Positions 51,772 to 63,174 are shown, counted from the first letter of the stretch. The stretch: 64,000 nucleotides of DNA from Moniliophthora roreri (GCA_001466705.2 LATX02000200.1:1116001-1180000); one strand, 5' to 3'. Program-made: numbers and translations. The notes: generated from the letters alone by a model not told the origin.

Positions 51772-53641
51772 TCACTTGGTGTCTAACGTAGGAGATGGAA
51801 GCTCCGTAAGTTTGTGAGACTCAGTATTTGGAACACGCCTCCGTGCTAGTCCTCTGCGGAACGCAGACTGAAGCGGCGTTTCAACAAATCCCTTGTCGAT
51901 CGTATCTAGGTCCAGGCCCTTTGTTTCAGGCTGGAACACCCAACACACCAGCACGCACAGAAAAGAGCAACCTCCAAAGAAAAAATAGGGTCCAGAGGTT
52001 GTACGAGCCAAAAACAAAGGTGTCACGAACGCAATAATTGTATTGACAACCTATTCAAATGAAATGAGTCACGGCAGGAAAGGTACACCGGAACTTACCC
52101 AGTTGGCACACTGTCCAAGACTAGTTGCTGAAGCACGCGTCCTGCTAGGCTGTATTTCAGAACAGATGATGCGGCCAACGATAGCCCATGTCGTGACGTA
52201 GGACGCGACGAAAAGATAGATGAGCACAATGATGGCCCATCGTCCAGCTGCGGCGTTATTTGCATGGGAAGCATACAGAATTCCGATGAGGAACATAGTT
52301 CCGCCGACCAAGGTGCCACCGCCTATCATCGGGGTTCTACGAGTCCCTGCAAATCAGCTGTGGGTTAGTGACATACGACAAGAAAGAGGGAATGATGTAC
52401 AAACATTTGTCTTGAAATGCTTGCGCTGCGCTGGTCAACACCACCATAAGTATACCGGAGACGCCTGACGCCAGGAAGGATGCGGTCTTGGACGACAAGC
52501 CAGCTTGGTCAAACAGAATAGGTGCATACTAAGAAACGTTTGAGCCTAGTGCTAGGACAGACAAAAGAGTTGTTTCACATAAAGCACCGCATCGATTCCG
52601 GAACACTGTTTGGCTCTGTAAGTAAACGTAATAGATTGAATTGCAGTCGACAGACCTGCTGGATACCCATTATGAACAAACCAAGCAAAGTCCTGCTTCG
52701 AACATCCTTTGAAAACAGCTCTTTCGCATGTTTCCAGAAATTGCGGCGAGATTCGATGGGAGCCGTTTCTAGCACGCCGGTATCGTTCTTTTTGGCTTCT
52801 GCAGCTTGCATTCCAAGCCGCTTATGAGCAACTTCAGCCTCTTGGTGTCTGCCAACATGGACAAGCCATCGTGGAGAGTGGGGAAAGAATGGTACGCCAA
52901 TCGCCAGGAGTAGCGATACACCTGCCTGAATTGCAAGCGGTAACCTCCAAGACAAGGTGCTGGGGACATTTACCGAACCATAACAAGTAAAATAACCTGG
53001 ACACAGTTGTTCAGATACCTTATCTCAAGTACTGCCGCAAACCTTACCAGTCATGGTTCCTATCGTATTGAAAAGCTGAATGAATGTGGCCAAACGACCA
53101 CGACCACTGGGAGGAGATATCTCGGTAACATAGACCGTGATACTGGAAATAAAAAGCCCTTCGCCCACTCCGGCAATACACCTTCCGACAAAGAATTGCG
53201 GTAGATGCATTGCAGAGGCTCCGATAGCAGAACCGGCAGCATAGACAGCACCTCCGATAGCAATGGTGTACGTGCGTGAGATGTGGTCGGACAAAGGGCC
53301 AGCAAAGAGAGAGGATAAAGAAGCAGTGATCAGGATGCAAGAGATGAGTAAACCTTGGACGGTCGGGGAGAGTACCCCAAATTGCGCCTGAAATTGAGGC
53401 ATGACGCTGATTGGACCTATGCTATTAAGGTTCTTAGTATCTTCCTTTACTGTAGAAACGTACGGACGCACCTGCCTGTGTCATAACCCCACAGAAATCC
53501 TCCCAAAGCGGTGAATACGGTAGCCCAGACATAGAGGGGGAGTTCTTGAGGACGTAAAACTCGACGTAGCCGACTTTTGGTCGGCGATGAGATCGCCAAC
53601 ACTTCGGAAAGCTGATTTGGCTGTGTCGAATGAATTTCCAT
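51772..53641 (-). CDS. MFS sugar transporter
   Basis: The ATG at 53641 precedes a cytosolic N terminus (MEIHSTQPNQLSEV). Spliced exons give the sugar-porter marks: LGGFLWGYDTG, GVGEGLFISSITVYVTEI with SPPSGRGRLAT, FPHSPRWLVHVGRHQ (PESPRWL type), the QQ-containing helix (LFIMGIQQ, joining CSGIDAVLYYAPI), and the terminal PETKGLDLDTIDKGF. Introns are short and keep frame where checked. The architecture is twelve-helix hexose/polyol type; the substrate is not determined. The C-terminal tail is hydrophilic (RRVPNTESHKLTELP). It faces RPB10 across a 283-bp divergent region. Confidence 0.88.
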
Positions 53642-53924
53642 GGGGCTTGGAGCTTGAAGTTCCGAGTCCTGCTCGTGTCCAAGTCTTTGAATTTCAAACC
53701 CTGCGCCCTAGTCTTATGTACACGATGACCTTTACGCCGGTAGATAGGCATTGTGACTAGGTAACAGTTCTCGTACAAGTTCTAACCCAACAATCTTGCA
53801 GTGCTACGACGGCGTTGAGTTAGAATTATTTAATCCTCTTGATGTGTGGGAACTACGTACTTGCAAGACTTTTTCCGGCGAGCGCCCACATCCTCTTCCC
53901 TGCCTAACACAAAATACTAATAGC

Positions 53925-54311
53925 ATGGTGAGCTTTCCGTGCCCGTATCAAGAAATTTACACGTATCTGATGCGAAAATTTTATGAAAGATCATCCCAGT
54001 TCGTTGCTTCACATGCGGCAAAGTCATTGGAGATAAATGGAATGCTTACTTGGATCTGCTTGCGAAGGACATTTCTGAAGGGTGCGTACTTGCATATACA
54101 CAAATTTCCGACTGCTGACTGTGCGCACGACAGAGATGCGCTCGATGAACTTCAATTAAGGCGATATTGCTGTCGGCGGATGGTCTTGACGCACGTTGAT
54201 TTGATTGAGAAACTATTGCATTATAACCGTGCGTTTCGTCCGTCTTTTAAAGATGTGTAACTGAAAATTCCTTCAGCAATGGAGAGGTCGAAGGACAAGG
54301 CGACTTTCTAA
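53925..54311 (+). CDS. RPB10: RNA polymerase subunit RPB10 (RPABC5), one-codon first exon
   Basis: Four exons (53925-53927, 53990-54081, 54134-54228, 54277-54311) give 74 residues; the family has about 70. The spliced protein begins [18 protein letters not shown], with the metal-binding CFTCG, continues [19 protein letters not shown], and has [19 protein letters not shown] with the second cysteine pair. It ends [16 protein letters not shown]. This zinc-binding subunit is shared by RNA polymerases I, II and III. The first exon consists of the ATG alone: GTGAGC follows directly, and the acceptor is GAAAG at 53989. A longer read-through frame (154 codons) spans the introns and is not the real protein. 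Confidence 0.92.
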
Positions 54312-54614
54312 CTATTGCCTGGTTATTTCAGGTTTTTCTCTGTCTGTGCACACATCTTCAAGATGTCCAGCCCGCATGGTCTTGCTCTTGATCCTCGGGA
54401 CAATGGAATAACATCAGGAGTGGGCTTATTCGAGTCGAATGTAACGGATGCCGTGTTACTACTCAGAATAGGATACACGCCAGCTCAAGGAATTTGGACA
54501 GTTCTTCCTCGAAGACCGAGGCTTGGGAACCACGGCGCGCCCTCTCAGTAAGCAATTACCTATACAGATATATAACAATACATGCCAGGCTTCTTTCTTC
54601 ACCGCATCTCCTCG
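54312..54614. other. Convergent intergenic
   Basis: 303 bp between the 3' ends of RPB10 and the DUF6534-type gene. Small open frames are not supported. Confidence 0.4.
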
Positions 54615-56160
54615 CTATGTCTGTCGAACATCTCTCAGGCCCTCAAAGCCTAGAGACCGGTGCTTCTCAAGGCGGCGGGCTCCTATGCTTACCCTAGATG
54701 GACTATGCGGCTCCATATACTCCAATGAAGAACGTCGGGATGGCTGAAAGGAAATTTTAGTCGCCACCCAGCACGAAGTTGAGACTGAAGAACATACATG
54801 AGACGCATGAAATTCGGTATCCTTCCCATTCGTAACTTGGCTGGATATGGATATTCGCAGCTGCGGAACAGTAACACTCTCTTTGAACATCCGAGCCAGT
54901 TTCTCCCGGAAATTTAACCTGAAGTATCATCGAATGAAATGAACCAGCAGAACAAGTGATAGTTTCAACTTACGAGACCAGCATAGCGCTGGCAAAAACT
55001 GCACCCGATGTCAGCCACCGACATTGAAAAAGATGAGGAAGTTGACGAACGACGTGGACACACAACAAATATCCCAGTCCAAACGACTACATATGGATAT
55101 TAAATTGTTTGAAGGGGAACGCAGACTATTGAGAGCTTACAGTTATATGGCATGACCATAAACTATGAGGTATATTAGGAAACGAGTTTACTAGCCTCGA
55201 ATCTTCTGGAGTACGCACACAGATGAGTACCGCGGTTCCACCGATGCTGAGAAACAATTAGACACATAAGCACAGTACAAAAACGGTCGTTTATACCTTG
55301 TGATGAATCCAGTCTCTGTATGAGACACTGAGATAGAAGTTCATGAAGAGTGAATTCAGCGAACTCACCAATAACACAAATAATGAGACGATCGATTATC
55401 TTCGCGATCCTAGATGGAGTCACCAAATCAGCCACAGCTCCAAGACTAAAACTGGGAGGCGAATAGACCTGAAGTTTCCTTTCTTGCAGCGAAACAGATA
55501 GAAGCAAAGGGAGGCAGTGATGAGAATGTCCGTACAAGCCCCTAGGACCACTAACGACAAAGTGAGCCACCACCACTTTCCATGATATTCCGGGAGAGGG
55601 ATCCGGTGAAACGCTATCACCACGACAGCCACGTTGAAAGCAGCGCGGGCCAGAGCGAAGGTGCCGCAAATAACGGTGAGGTAGATGTTCCTCGAAAACA
55701 CGAACAAACGGCGGATGAACCAGCACTAGAAGAGCACTACATCAGTCCACACATATCAATGCAGACCGTATACGGACGTGTACTAAGAATCCAATCAATC
55801 CGTTCAATATGATAATGGTATCAAAGGACAGTGGAGGGAGGAGCAGGCGTTCTGGCTGCGCGTAGTCGGATATCGTGACTGTGTACAAGTAGTGACAAGA
55901 CACGATTGAATGGGCAAATTCGAGCACCCTTTAGTTTCTGACGGTCAGCCCCACGTTCTCTGCATAACAAGAAAGACGTACCACACGCCACCGACCAAGG
56001 TTTTAACCAGTTTATGGTCCTCCGCACCTCTATTAAAATACGCGTAGACTTGCCCACAAGTGAACCCGAACATACACGTCGACACTAGAACACCAACCTC
56101 TAGTGCCCCTAGAGTAGCATGGACATCGAATGCTAACAAATCAGAGGGTGACTTGGCCAT
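54615..56160 (-). CDS. Seven-helix membrane protein with DUF6534-like C-terminal domain
   Basis: The ATG at 56160 starts MAKSPSDLLAFDVHATLG, then helices LEVGVLVSTCMFGFTCGQVY and LEFAHSIVSCHYLYTV. Further spans carry WFIRRLFVFSRNIYLTVIC, WWWLTLSLVVLGACTDILI with TASLCFYLFRCKKGNF, then SRIAKIIDRLIICVI and GLITSIGGTAVLI. The stretch from the tenth-kilobase-like spans (LCFYLFRCKKGN, then RLIICVI and GLITSI) matches DUF6534, a domain of agaricomycete-expanded membrane proteins of unknown function. The last exon (54615 to about 54910) is hydrophilic. Its upstream region runs 240 bp to the hAT-like element. Inner exon edges are approximate. Confidence 0.7.
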
Positions 56161-56407
56161 GAGTCCGACAGGAAATCATTTGCGTGAATCCATGCATCTT
56201 GCTTCTCAAGTACATGAATTGCCGCCCGATCGTACGCTCCCGCTTTATCCGCTGTATCCGCGTATTCCGCTTCTCGACCACGACACCGTCCCGTATGATA
56301 CACGTTCCGTGCGGCACATGCTTCGTATGATATATCAATTCGTCTCATCCATCAATCCAATTCTCAGCTACAGTATTTATTCCTCACGTACACATTATTG
56401 TAACACC
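56161..56407. promoter_or_regulatory. Promoter region of the DUF6534-type gene, flanking the transposon
   Basis: 247 bp upstream of the DUF6534-type gene, ending at the hAT-like element's left target-site duplication (GTAACACC, 56400-56407). CpG is still normal here. The proximity means the gene's promoter abuts the desert boundary. Confidence 0.4.
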
Positions 56408-57346
56408 TGGGGTGCCAACGGCTCGGCTCGCTCGCCAGCTCCAGCGGCTCCAGAGCCGGGCCGTGTGGAGCCGCTTGCCCATAATGGCTAGCCGAGCTGT
56501 TAGAGGTAAGTGGCTCCTGGGTCGAGTACTGGCAACTGACAGTGACTGTCCCCATGATGTCCCATTTAGTTTCCTTTTTTACCTCAAGGCCGAACAATGC
56601 TTTCTAGATGCATACAACAATATTGTGGGTAATTTTTTTTTCAACATTGGCTTTTACTAACAAGGGGACAGCAAAAAAAAATTTTAATACATGATGTTGA
56701 TTTTTTTTTAAGGACCGTTGAGGGGAACCAACTGACCATCACCTGTCATATATGGAAAGTAAGTGATGTCACCTTACCAAATTTGGTTGACCTTTTGTTC
56801 CTTGTTACCTGCCCTCCATTACCCTCTACAATCCTTCAGTTGCGTAAATGAATTTTCAAGGTCAGAATCATATGCAGTGACAAGCAGCAGGCTGAATGAG
56901 TAGATTTGGGATTGAGAACAAAACTGACAGCAGTCACAGAGGCACTGTTGTGGTTACCAAAGAAGTTTGTTGAAATTGGAATATTCAATAGATAGGTGCC
57001 CACAACAACAGAATTCTGTTATTTCTGCCAAGGAAAAACCTGAGAAAAGCAAGTAGTGAATAATTTGACCACATTTGAGCCCCTAAGGATGCCCAAAACC
57101 TTGAAAAAGGTTTGACCCAAAAAATTTTTAAGAACCTTAGGACTGAACCAACTGACCATCACCATGTTCAGGATCCATGGCTTGCTGCTCCCTTGTTTAC
57201 TAACATATTTAATCCATTTTGGCATTGAAAAAGCAGAGAGCCACTAGGGTGGAGCCACTCACCTACAAATGGCTCCAGAGCTGGAGCAAGATCAGTGCTC
57301 TGCAAGTGAGCCAGAGGTGAGCTGAGCTGAGCTGTTGGTAGCCCTA
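56408..57346. mobile_element. hAT-like non-autonomous DNA transposon, 939 bp
   Basis: The element is bounded by a perfect 8-bp duplication, GTAACACC (56400-56407 and 57347-57354), the length made by hAT transposases. The ends are imperfect inverted repeats: left TGGGGTGCCAACGGCTCGG, right (reverse complement) TAGGGCTACCAACAGCTCAG. hAT ends often start TAGGG or CAGGG followed by GGNCAAC-like sequence. The interior is non-coding and has a 19-nt direct repeat at 56725 and 57145. The four CpGs of the left end (in CCAACGGCTCGGCTCG and the next CTCGCC) all read CpA at the right end. I infer a MITE-like hAT relic. Confidence 0.82.
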
Positions 57347-57355
57347 GTAACACCT

Positions 57356-57553
57356 CAGCCATTCACTTATTTAGTGTGACTGTCTGAGGTGAGATTTCTA
57401 ATACATTTTCTACATGACTGTTTTACTTACAAGTTAACCTCTACAGTACTTACTAGCTACTATTTATGACAGGTACTGTAGAGGCCACAATACAGCCATT
57501 CACTTATTTAGTATAACTGTCTGAGTACTTACTAGCTACTATTTACAACAGGT
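57356..57553. repeat. Two interleaved short direct repeats
   Basis: A 33-nt unit (CAGCCATTCACTTATTTAG...) occurs at 57356-57388 and 57493-57525 with two differences. A 29-nt unit (GTACTTACTAGCTACTATTT...) occurs at 57446-57474 and 57525-57553. The order A-B-A-B suggests a partial tandem duplication next to the hAT insertion site. Confidence 0.7.
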
Positions 57554-57715
57554 TATAGGCTCTGTTGCCTAAAGCACTGCATCAGAAAACAGTCCACACA
57601 AGAATCTTGAACATTGGCTCACCTAGATCTATACTCACTCTACCATGACATCTGTCAGTACTCTGAGTAACTACCTGAATATCACACAACTGCCAAATAA
57701 AGAAAAGTTTAACAG

Positions 57716-58152
57716 TGTTACAACTTTTTGACTATGATGTCATCTCCACCCTTGTCTTGTTTTACTCCATTCCTTTTCTGCTTCATACTTCTATTATTCC
57801 CAGACATTCTACAGTATTCTTTATGCTTCTCTTTCTATTGGACACATCCACCTTCCCAGTTCCCTTTTTAGTCTACCTTTGTATTTGTACTATGAATACC
57901 TTTTCACATATTTCTAGACTCATTGAATGTTTACTTAACTAGCCTTAGTTACTAGTTTTGTATGAGTCTCTACATGTATGTATTTAAACAGTCTGACCAG
58001 CACTCAAGCTCTTCAGCTTGACCTATTTTAATCCAGCTTGTCTTACTCAAACTTGACTCTTGAATGAATGCTTGAACTTGATCTATGAACTATTCACTTG
58101 AGACACATTCTCTTGTGGTTAGTTTAGTGTTGTTTGCACAAGCAGCATAACA
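57716..58152. repeat. Diverged LTR-like copy 1 (about 437 bp)
   Basis: Starts TGTTACAACTTTTTG and ends AAGCAGCATAACA, matching the solo LTR at 58873 along its length with many substitutions (shared block AGCTCTTCAGCTTGACCT at 58007). Flanks AACAG and TAAGG do not match, so its duplication is decayed or it is part of a larger element. This orientation call is arbitrary. Confidence 0.6.
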
Positions 58153-58276
58153 TAAGGTCAAGCTGATCATCTGCTGACCTATCTAGGTTTAGGCATTGCT
58201 GCAGTAGAGCATGACATTATCATACCACAGAACCCTGACACCGAAGGACTATTAACCAGAGAATCTCAGAGCTACA

Positions 58277-58749
58277 GACATACTATATCTTTTTACCCAC
58301 ATGACATTACCTGCTGACACTTCCTTTTCTTCTAGAACAACCTTTTGAATATATGTTTTGCATTTCCATCAAACAATTACATGATTCCAGTTCTCTTTTC
58401 CATCTATCTCAGTGTCTGTACTATCTGACCAGACATTCTCTTTCTATGAAGTTCTCCTTTATTCCATGATTACTGATATCTTCTCAGATATTCTCTATTA
58501 TTCTTTCTTTTATCTTTTTGAAAACCTTCTATTGTTTCTGCTAGTTTCAAATAGTACAAATGTATAGATACAAAGCATATATTTAAGACAGGAAGACTGA
58601 ATCCCAGCTCTTCAGCTTGACCTGGTTAATTCAAACCTTATGCTTGCAATGAACTCTTGACCTCTGAACAAACTTGAACTTGAACCTTGAACTACAACAT
58701 AATGTCTTTATGTTGTAGTTGTTGACATTGCTGTACAAGTAACATAACA
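58277..58749. repeat. Degenerate LTR-like copy 2
   Basis: This region repeats the order of copy 1: a pyrimidine-rich first half, AGCTCTTCAGCTTGACCT at 58606, and an end reading AAGTAACATAACA. The left edge is approximate. It is more diverged than copies 1 and 3. The block spacings are 599 and 571 bp across the three copies. Confidence 0.4.
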
Positions 58750-58872
58750 CTCTGCCAGCTTCAGCCTAATAATTGAAGTTCAGGAGTTTTAGTGTCTCCA
58801 GATCCATTAGATCTATTAAGAGCCATTGAGAATGCTAGTAGAATCACTGCTGAGAGACTTACAGTGAGTCTC

Positions 58873-59316
58873 TGTTACAATTTTGCTCCTATAATGTCAT
58901 ACTCCACTCAATTCCCATTTTCTTTTCTTGCATATCCCAAAGAATGCTTACTCATATACTACTATTTTTATATGCTTCTCATTTCTATCAGACATGTACA
59001 CCTTCCCAGCTCTCTTTTTTGTCTACCTCTGTACTTGTACTGTAATCTCTATTTTTCACATGCTTTTCACCTTTTCACATAATTCTGGACTTATTGTACA
59101 ATTACCTAGCTAGTGATACTTACTAGATTTAGATAGAGACAGTTTGTACATATTTAAGTGCTAAGACCAGCACTCAAGCTCTTCAGCTTGACCTGATTAA
59201 TACCAGCTTGTTAAACTCTTGAACTCTGTTCTCAAACTTGCCTTGTGAACCTAACTATTTGAGACACTCTTCTCTTTTGAGGTTGGTTTGATGTTGTTTA
59301 TACAAGCAACATAACA
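58873..59316. mobile_element. Solo LTR with 5-bp target-site duplication
   Basis: A 444-bp copy begins TGTTACAATTTTG and ends CAAGCAACATAACA, so it has TG...CA ends. It is flanked by GTCTC on both sides (58868-58872 and 59317-59321), a perfect 5-bp duplication as made by LTR-retrotransposon integrases. No internal retrotransposon region lies between. It is a solo LTR formed by LTR-LTR recombination. The superfamily (Copia or Gypsy) is not decided. Confidence 0.75.
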
Positions 59317-59321
59317 GTCTC

Positions 59322-61960
59322 TGTTAATAATGTGTGCAGGTTCTGTGTCATGTCAAAGTAAAAAGGAAAGATGGGTCTCTGTCACCCAACACATTATGCT
59401 TTAGCTGCCATCATCTAAGCCTCTGAGGGCTGATACTATACAGAGAGTTTCTTCATAGAGTTATTTCTATTTTTGGTGTCATCTCTCCTAACAATTTGGT
59501 TGCTAGATTCTATTTGGACAATTCTACAAACTTCTTTGCAGTGACATTAATCACAATTAAACACCAGATTCCTTCTGCTTTCTTCACAGTATTACATCAA
59601 GTCTTGCCAGAGAATAAATTTATATTATGTGTTCTGAATATAATACCTGTAGTTGCAGTCAGTAAAAGCTCTGATTGTTATGACTGTTTTATGCACAAAA
59701 ACTATGGGAAAGCATAAGGAAATTACAACATATCTGCTAGTCCTCAGCTTCTGATTCCATCTTAGAAGGTCTTTATACCATATCAGGGCCCACTACTAAT
59801 TTGGAACAGTCATCCTTTTTAAAGAGGCTGTCAATGTGGAGTTAATGCCAATTAAAGAGGAAGTTAAGGCAACCAGAGGAGTTGGGGCTGGAAGAACTCT
59901 GCTTAAACAATGTTCTAGATATATATCAGCTCACATTCAAAGGAAGGAGAAGCACAAAGAAATGGAGAGAACATACACACCTTTTATAGCTTGAAACAAG
60001 TTTCTAAGATTTTCCACTTCAAGCTTTGCTCAGTATCTGGAAATTTTACCAGGTGATGTAACCCTAAGGTACTTGATATTACCTCATGTATGTTGATACC
60101 ACCCAACAAAATTTGGTATCATGGGTCCCAGGTGGTTATTGTCACAGGAGGGGTAGGTTGCAACCTCTGTGAGACTCAATATGAATCTGCACAAGCTTGG
60201 TGTGAACTCACATGAGCTGATACAGTTGGTTGCTGAAGTTTGCACTGGGTTTCAATTGCCTTCATTGGGTTCCATTGGTTCCATTGAGTTTCAGTGGCTT
60301 TATCAAGTTCTGGTGGCTACATTGAGTCCCAGATAGTTTTATTCAGCTTGAGATGGCTATGTTGGGTTGCAAAAGGTTGTATCAAGTTATTAGATGTCAG
60401 ATACCACTATTATAATTATATTGAGTCTCAGGGAATCACCAGCAGTCTCTCAATCCAATGAAGAAATGAAGATTCAAATGTATATTTCAGAGTTCTACAT
60501 GAATACAGGTATTAGATATAATGCATATACCTCTACCCATCTAATCCATATGTGCATGGGAGCCTGAGGGCAACAGACATGAGGAAAAGTAAGCAGAGCC
60601 AACAAACAGAAGACTCACCCAGCTGATCTATTAGCATTCATGATATTCTGCATGCATGGCACATCATGGCCAGAATTCATATGACACTACCTCAGAATGG
60701 ACCATTAAAAACATAGGTAGACAAGATGCTGAGATTTCATGCCTATATGCACAGGTTAGATAAGGATATGACATATGGACATACACTCACTAAGGTCATA
60801 AGAGTCAGATGTATAGGGAAGATTTGGAAATAGTGTGGATTCAAGATGATTGCAGGGTTCTAGAGATATGAGCTGATCAGCATGATTCAGTATGAAAATG
60901 CAGTACCACCCACCTTTGTACATCACACATCACACACATCCAGAAACCAACTGCATCCATAGAGTTGATGATAGGTGGCTCCATTCACTGAAAGAAAGGT
61001 CAGATGTTGCAATATATATCAGAAGTAATAGGTCTCACCACTTGATGTGTCACACCTGGTTGCTTGAGCCTGCAAGTCACCATCAGTTGTGCTCAGTACC
61101 TAAGAGATGAGAGCAACCTTGCATAGGAAGGAATGGAATCTGGAAGCACAGAGGCTGCAAAGTTTTTTGTCAGTGAGCTCATTGATTCAGCTAAGAGAAA
61201 GAAGTAATTGCACTTGTGTACAGGCTGTCATAGTGAGGAGTGTCCTTTAATAGGGGAAATGCCAGCAGTGGAAAGGGAGGTGAGTCGAAGACAGGGGATG
61301 GGAGATGGTAGGAGATGGTGGTGGAACAAAAGAAAGAGAGAAAGAGTGGAGTTTGAAAAATGACAGAAATAAATACCCATGTTGCCCCAGTCTTGATGCA
61401 TGTGACACACCAAAAAATCAACAAAAAGCTCTAAAAACCTTAGAATTCTGGGGTTTTTCCTGTAAAGACAAAAGTATGTAAAGAAAAGCTGAATAGAAAG
61501 AAGGAATAACATACCTGGCCACTGCTCTAGGCCATTGGGTGATGAGGAGAAGGAGACAGAAATGTCAGCACTGTTGATGGCAGTGAAAGGGAAAGTGTGA
61601 AAAAGACAACCTGGGTCTATAGGTTGCCAGACACACTGCTGGGTCAGCACCTCCAGACTCATGTGTGCTCAAGCACAAGCACTCATTTGACTTGCCATCC
61701 ATACATGAAAAGTCATTTTCCCCTGTATTTAGATAGTAAAAAAAAAAACCAAATAAATTCTGAAAAAAAAAAATTGAGCTTATACATTGAAAAAGAAACT
61801 CTTCTGACTATATTATCATCTTCAGGTGCTGATTTATTATTACAAGTGAAATTCTTACACTTGAGTGCTGCTCTGGCAAAAATGTGTGTTTCTAATCTAT
61901 CACCTCAAAAAGCATAGTATGACCTTATAAAACTCACTGTAGCTCACTGGAACTTGATAT
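59322..61960. other. Decayed transposon-rich DNA, nothing called
   Basis: 2.6 kb of CpG-free sequence. Visible are a repetitive GGTTCCATTGG / GGGTTTCA stretch around 60240-60360 and A-rich runs near 61739 and 61766. At 61460-61516, on the minus strand, a good GTATGT...TTTACAG pair suggests a relict intron. No coding frame has a recognisable product. Confidence 0.4.
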
Positions 61961-62034
61961 AACCAATGTAACCCAACATAACCTCTAGAACCAGTTACAT
62001 AGGATTGTAGTGGTTGTATTGGGTTACATTGGTT
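61961..62034. repeat. Imperfect inverted repeat, 23-nt arms
   Basis: Left arm 61961-61983 (AACCAATGTAACCCAACATAACC begins it) is the reverse complement of the right arm 62012-62034 with two mismatches, separated by 28 nt. It could fold as a hairpin or be a palindromic relic of a transposon end. Confidence 0.6.
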
Positions 62035-62542
62035 TTGTCAGGCTACAGCTGGTCATAGCCCACATAGAACTGGCCATATATAAGATTATAGAGCACTAAA
62101 ACATAACATATTGAATTACAGCATACTCTGGCTTACAGAAGTCTGATATGTCTAGGCTTAATAGGAATATAGCCTACAGAAACTAGCCTTGGCAAGTTTG
62201 ACAGAGTCTTGACTCTATGTAACTTGCCAGGTCAGCAGGTAAATTTTCCAGATGAGCTCACCATTATAAAGCATTTTCTTTGATCCTTCTTCTAGTACCT
62301 AGATCTTAAATGTAAATAGAAGGAATATAAGATCTCTTGCAATTTACCTGGCTGACACAGTAGAAGAAAATTTTAAGCTACCTGCTATTTTGGGTCTGAG
62401 CACTTGATTTGGCAGCAGCAGTAGCTGATAAAGAACTGGTCACACTAACTGCTCAGAAATCTGTTATTTCTGCAGACTCTAACCTTATTTCACACTTTCT
62501 GTAAGCAGGAATCTTTCATTCACAAAGGTAATCTAATCTCAA

Positions 62543-62884
62543 TTACAAAGAAATAAATTTTGCATGCAGAAATCTCTCAATTATGGTAGCATAAATACAA
62601 AATTTTGGTTCTGATCTCTGGTAAGGTTTCATTTGAAATTTCTGCCTCCAGAAACTCAGTCTGGTCACTGGTGATTTGCACACCCATTCCATGATGCTGC
62701 TGATGACAAGTGCCAGGCCACTGAGAAAGTAAAAAGGGCCTACAATGGCTACAAGGGACATAGCATTGGCTTTGCTCCATTCCAGTAAGAAAGCCACAGT
62801 GGGAGTAAGAACAAGGGTGAATGTGACAATGGCCAAAGGGGTTGGATTCCCAAAACATTGAGAGAGGGCAGCAATAGCAGGCAC
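62543..62884 (-). pseudogene. Fragment resembling GPR1/FUN34/YaaH acetate transporter
   Basis: Minus-strand frame encodes FGNPTPLAIVTFTLVLTPTV, then VGPFYFLSGLALVISSIMEW. The pattern NP-PL...F, followed after about 35 residues by FY-G-A-xxx-S-I-MEW, resembles the first helices of the GPR1/FUN34/YaaH family (acetate/ammonium carriers). There is no ATG at the start and no continuation into the following helices. Codons in this fragment carry almost no CpG, like the surroundings. I call it a dead gene fragment; the family call is tentative. Confidence 0.35.
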
Positions 62885-62900
62885 TCTGCTTCAGGTTCCA

Positions 62901-63064
62901 AGAAAAGCCTTTCATACTGATCTTATGTTAGCTGTATAGGTGCTCTTAAAGGTTTGTGATAATTTGTCTATGATAAGACTAACGGAAAACTATCCAAAAG
63001 ATAACCTCCAAAAGTCTAACTCAGGTTGTTGTGCAAGTGTGGATTGATGTGATCAGAGTTGCCA
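62901..63064. repeat. 164-bp perfect direct repeat, first copy
   Basis: This stretch (from AGAAAAGCCTTTC to AGAGTTGCCA) is identical base for base to 63837-64000, which lies 936 bp downstream and directly after the single N at 63836. See the finding on a possible assembly join. Confidence 0.9.
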
Positions 63065-63174
63065 CACTTAGAATGCCAACAAAACCCTTAGCTAGGTTGA
63101 TTCTCTCTTATTGAAGCAATCTACTTCAAAGTGTTCACCTTCAGAGGAGTATATATGGGTTTTAAAAGGGTTTA

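Noticed and set aside
53796..54260. 154-codon plus-strand frame covering the RPB10 locus
   Set aside because: It reads through the RPB10 introns; the real Rpb10 sequence requires splicing, and its N-terminal part has no family features.
57715..57942. Hydrophobic open frames (57715, 58792, 58928) as membrane proteins
   Set aside because: They lie inside LTR-like repeats with pyrimidine-rich sequence, which encodes hydrophobic residues by chance.
61228..61662. 144-codon minus-strand frame in the CpG desert
   Set aside because: The frame appears open because it spans a likely relict intron in low-CpG DNA; its product has no recognised domain.
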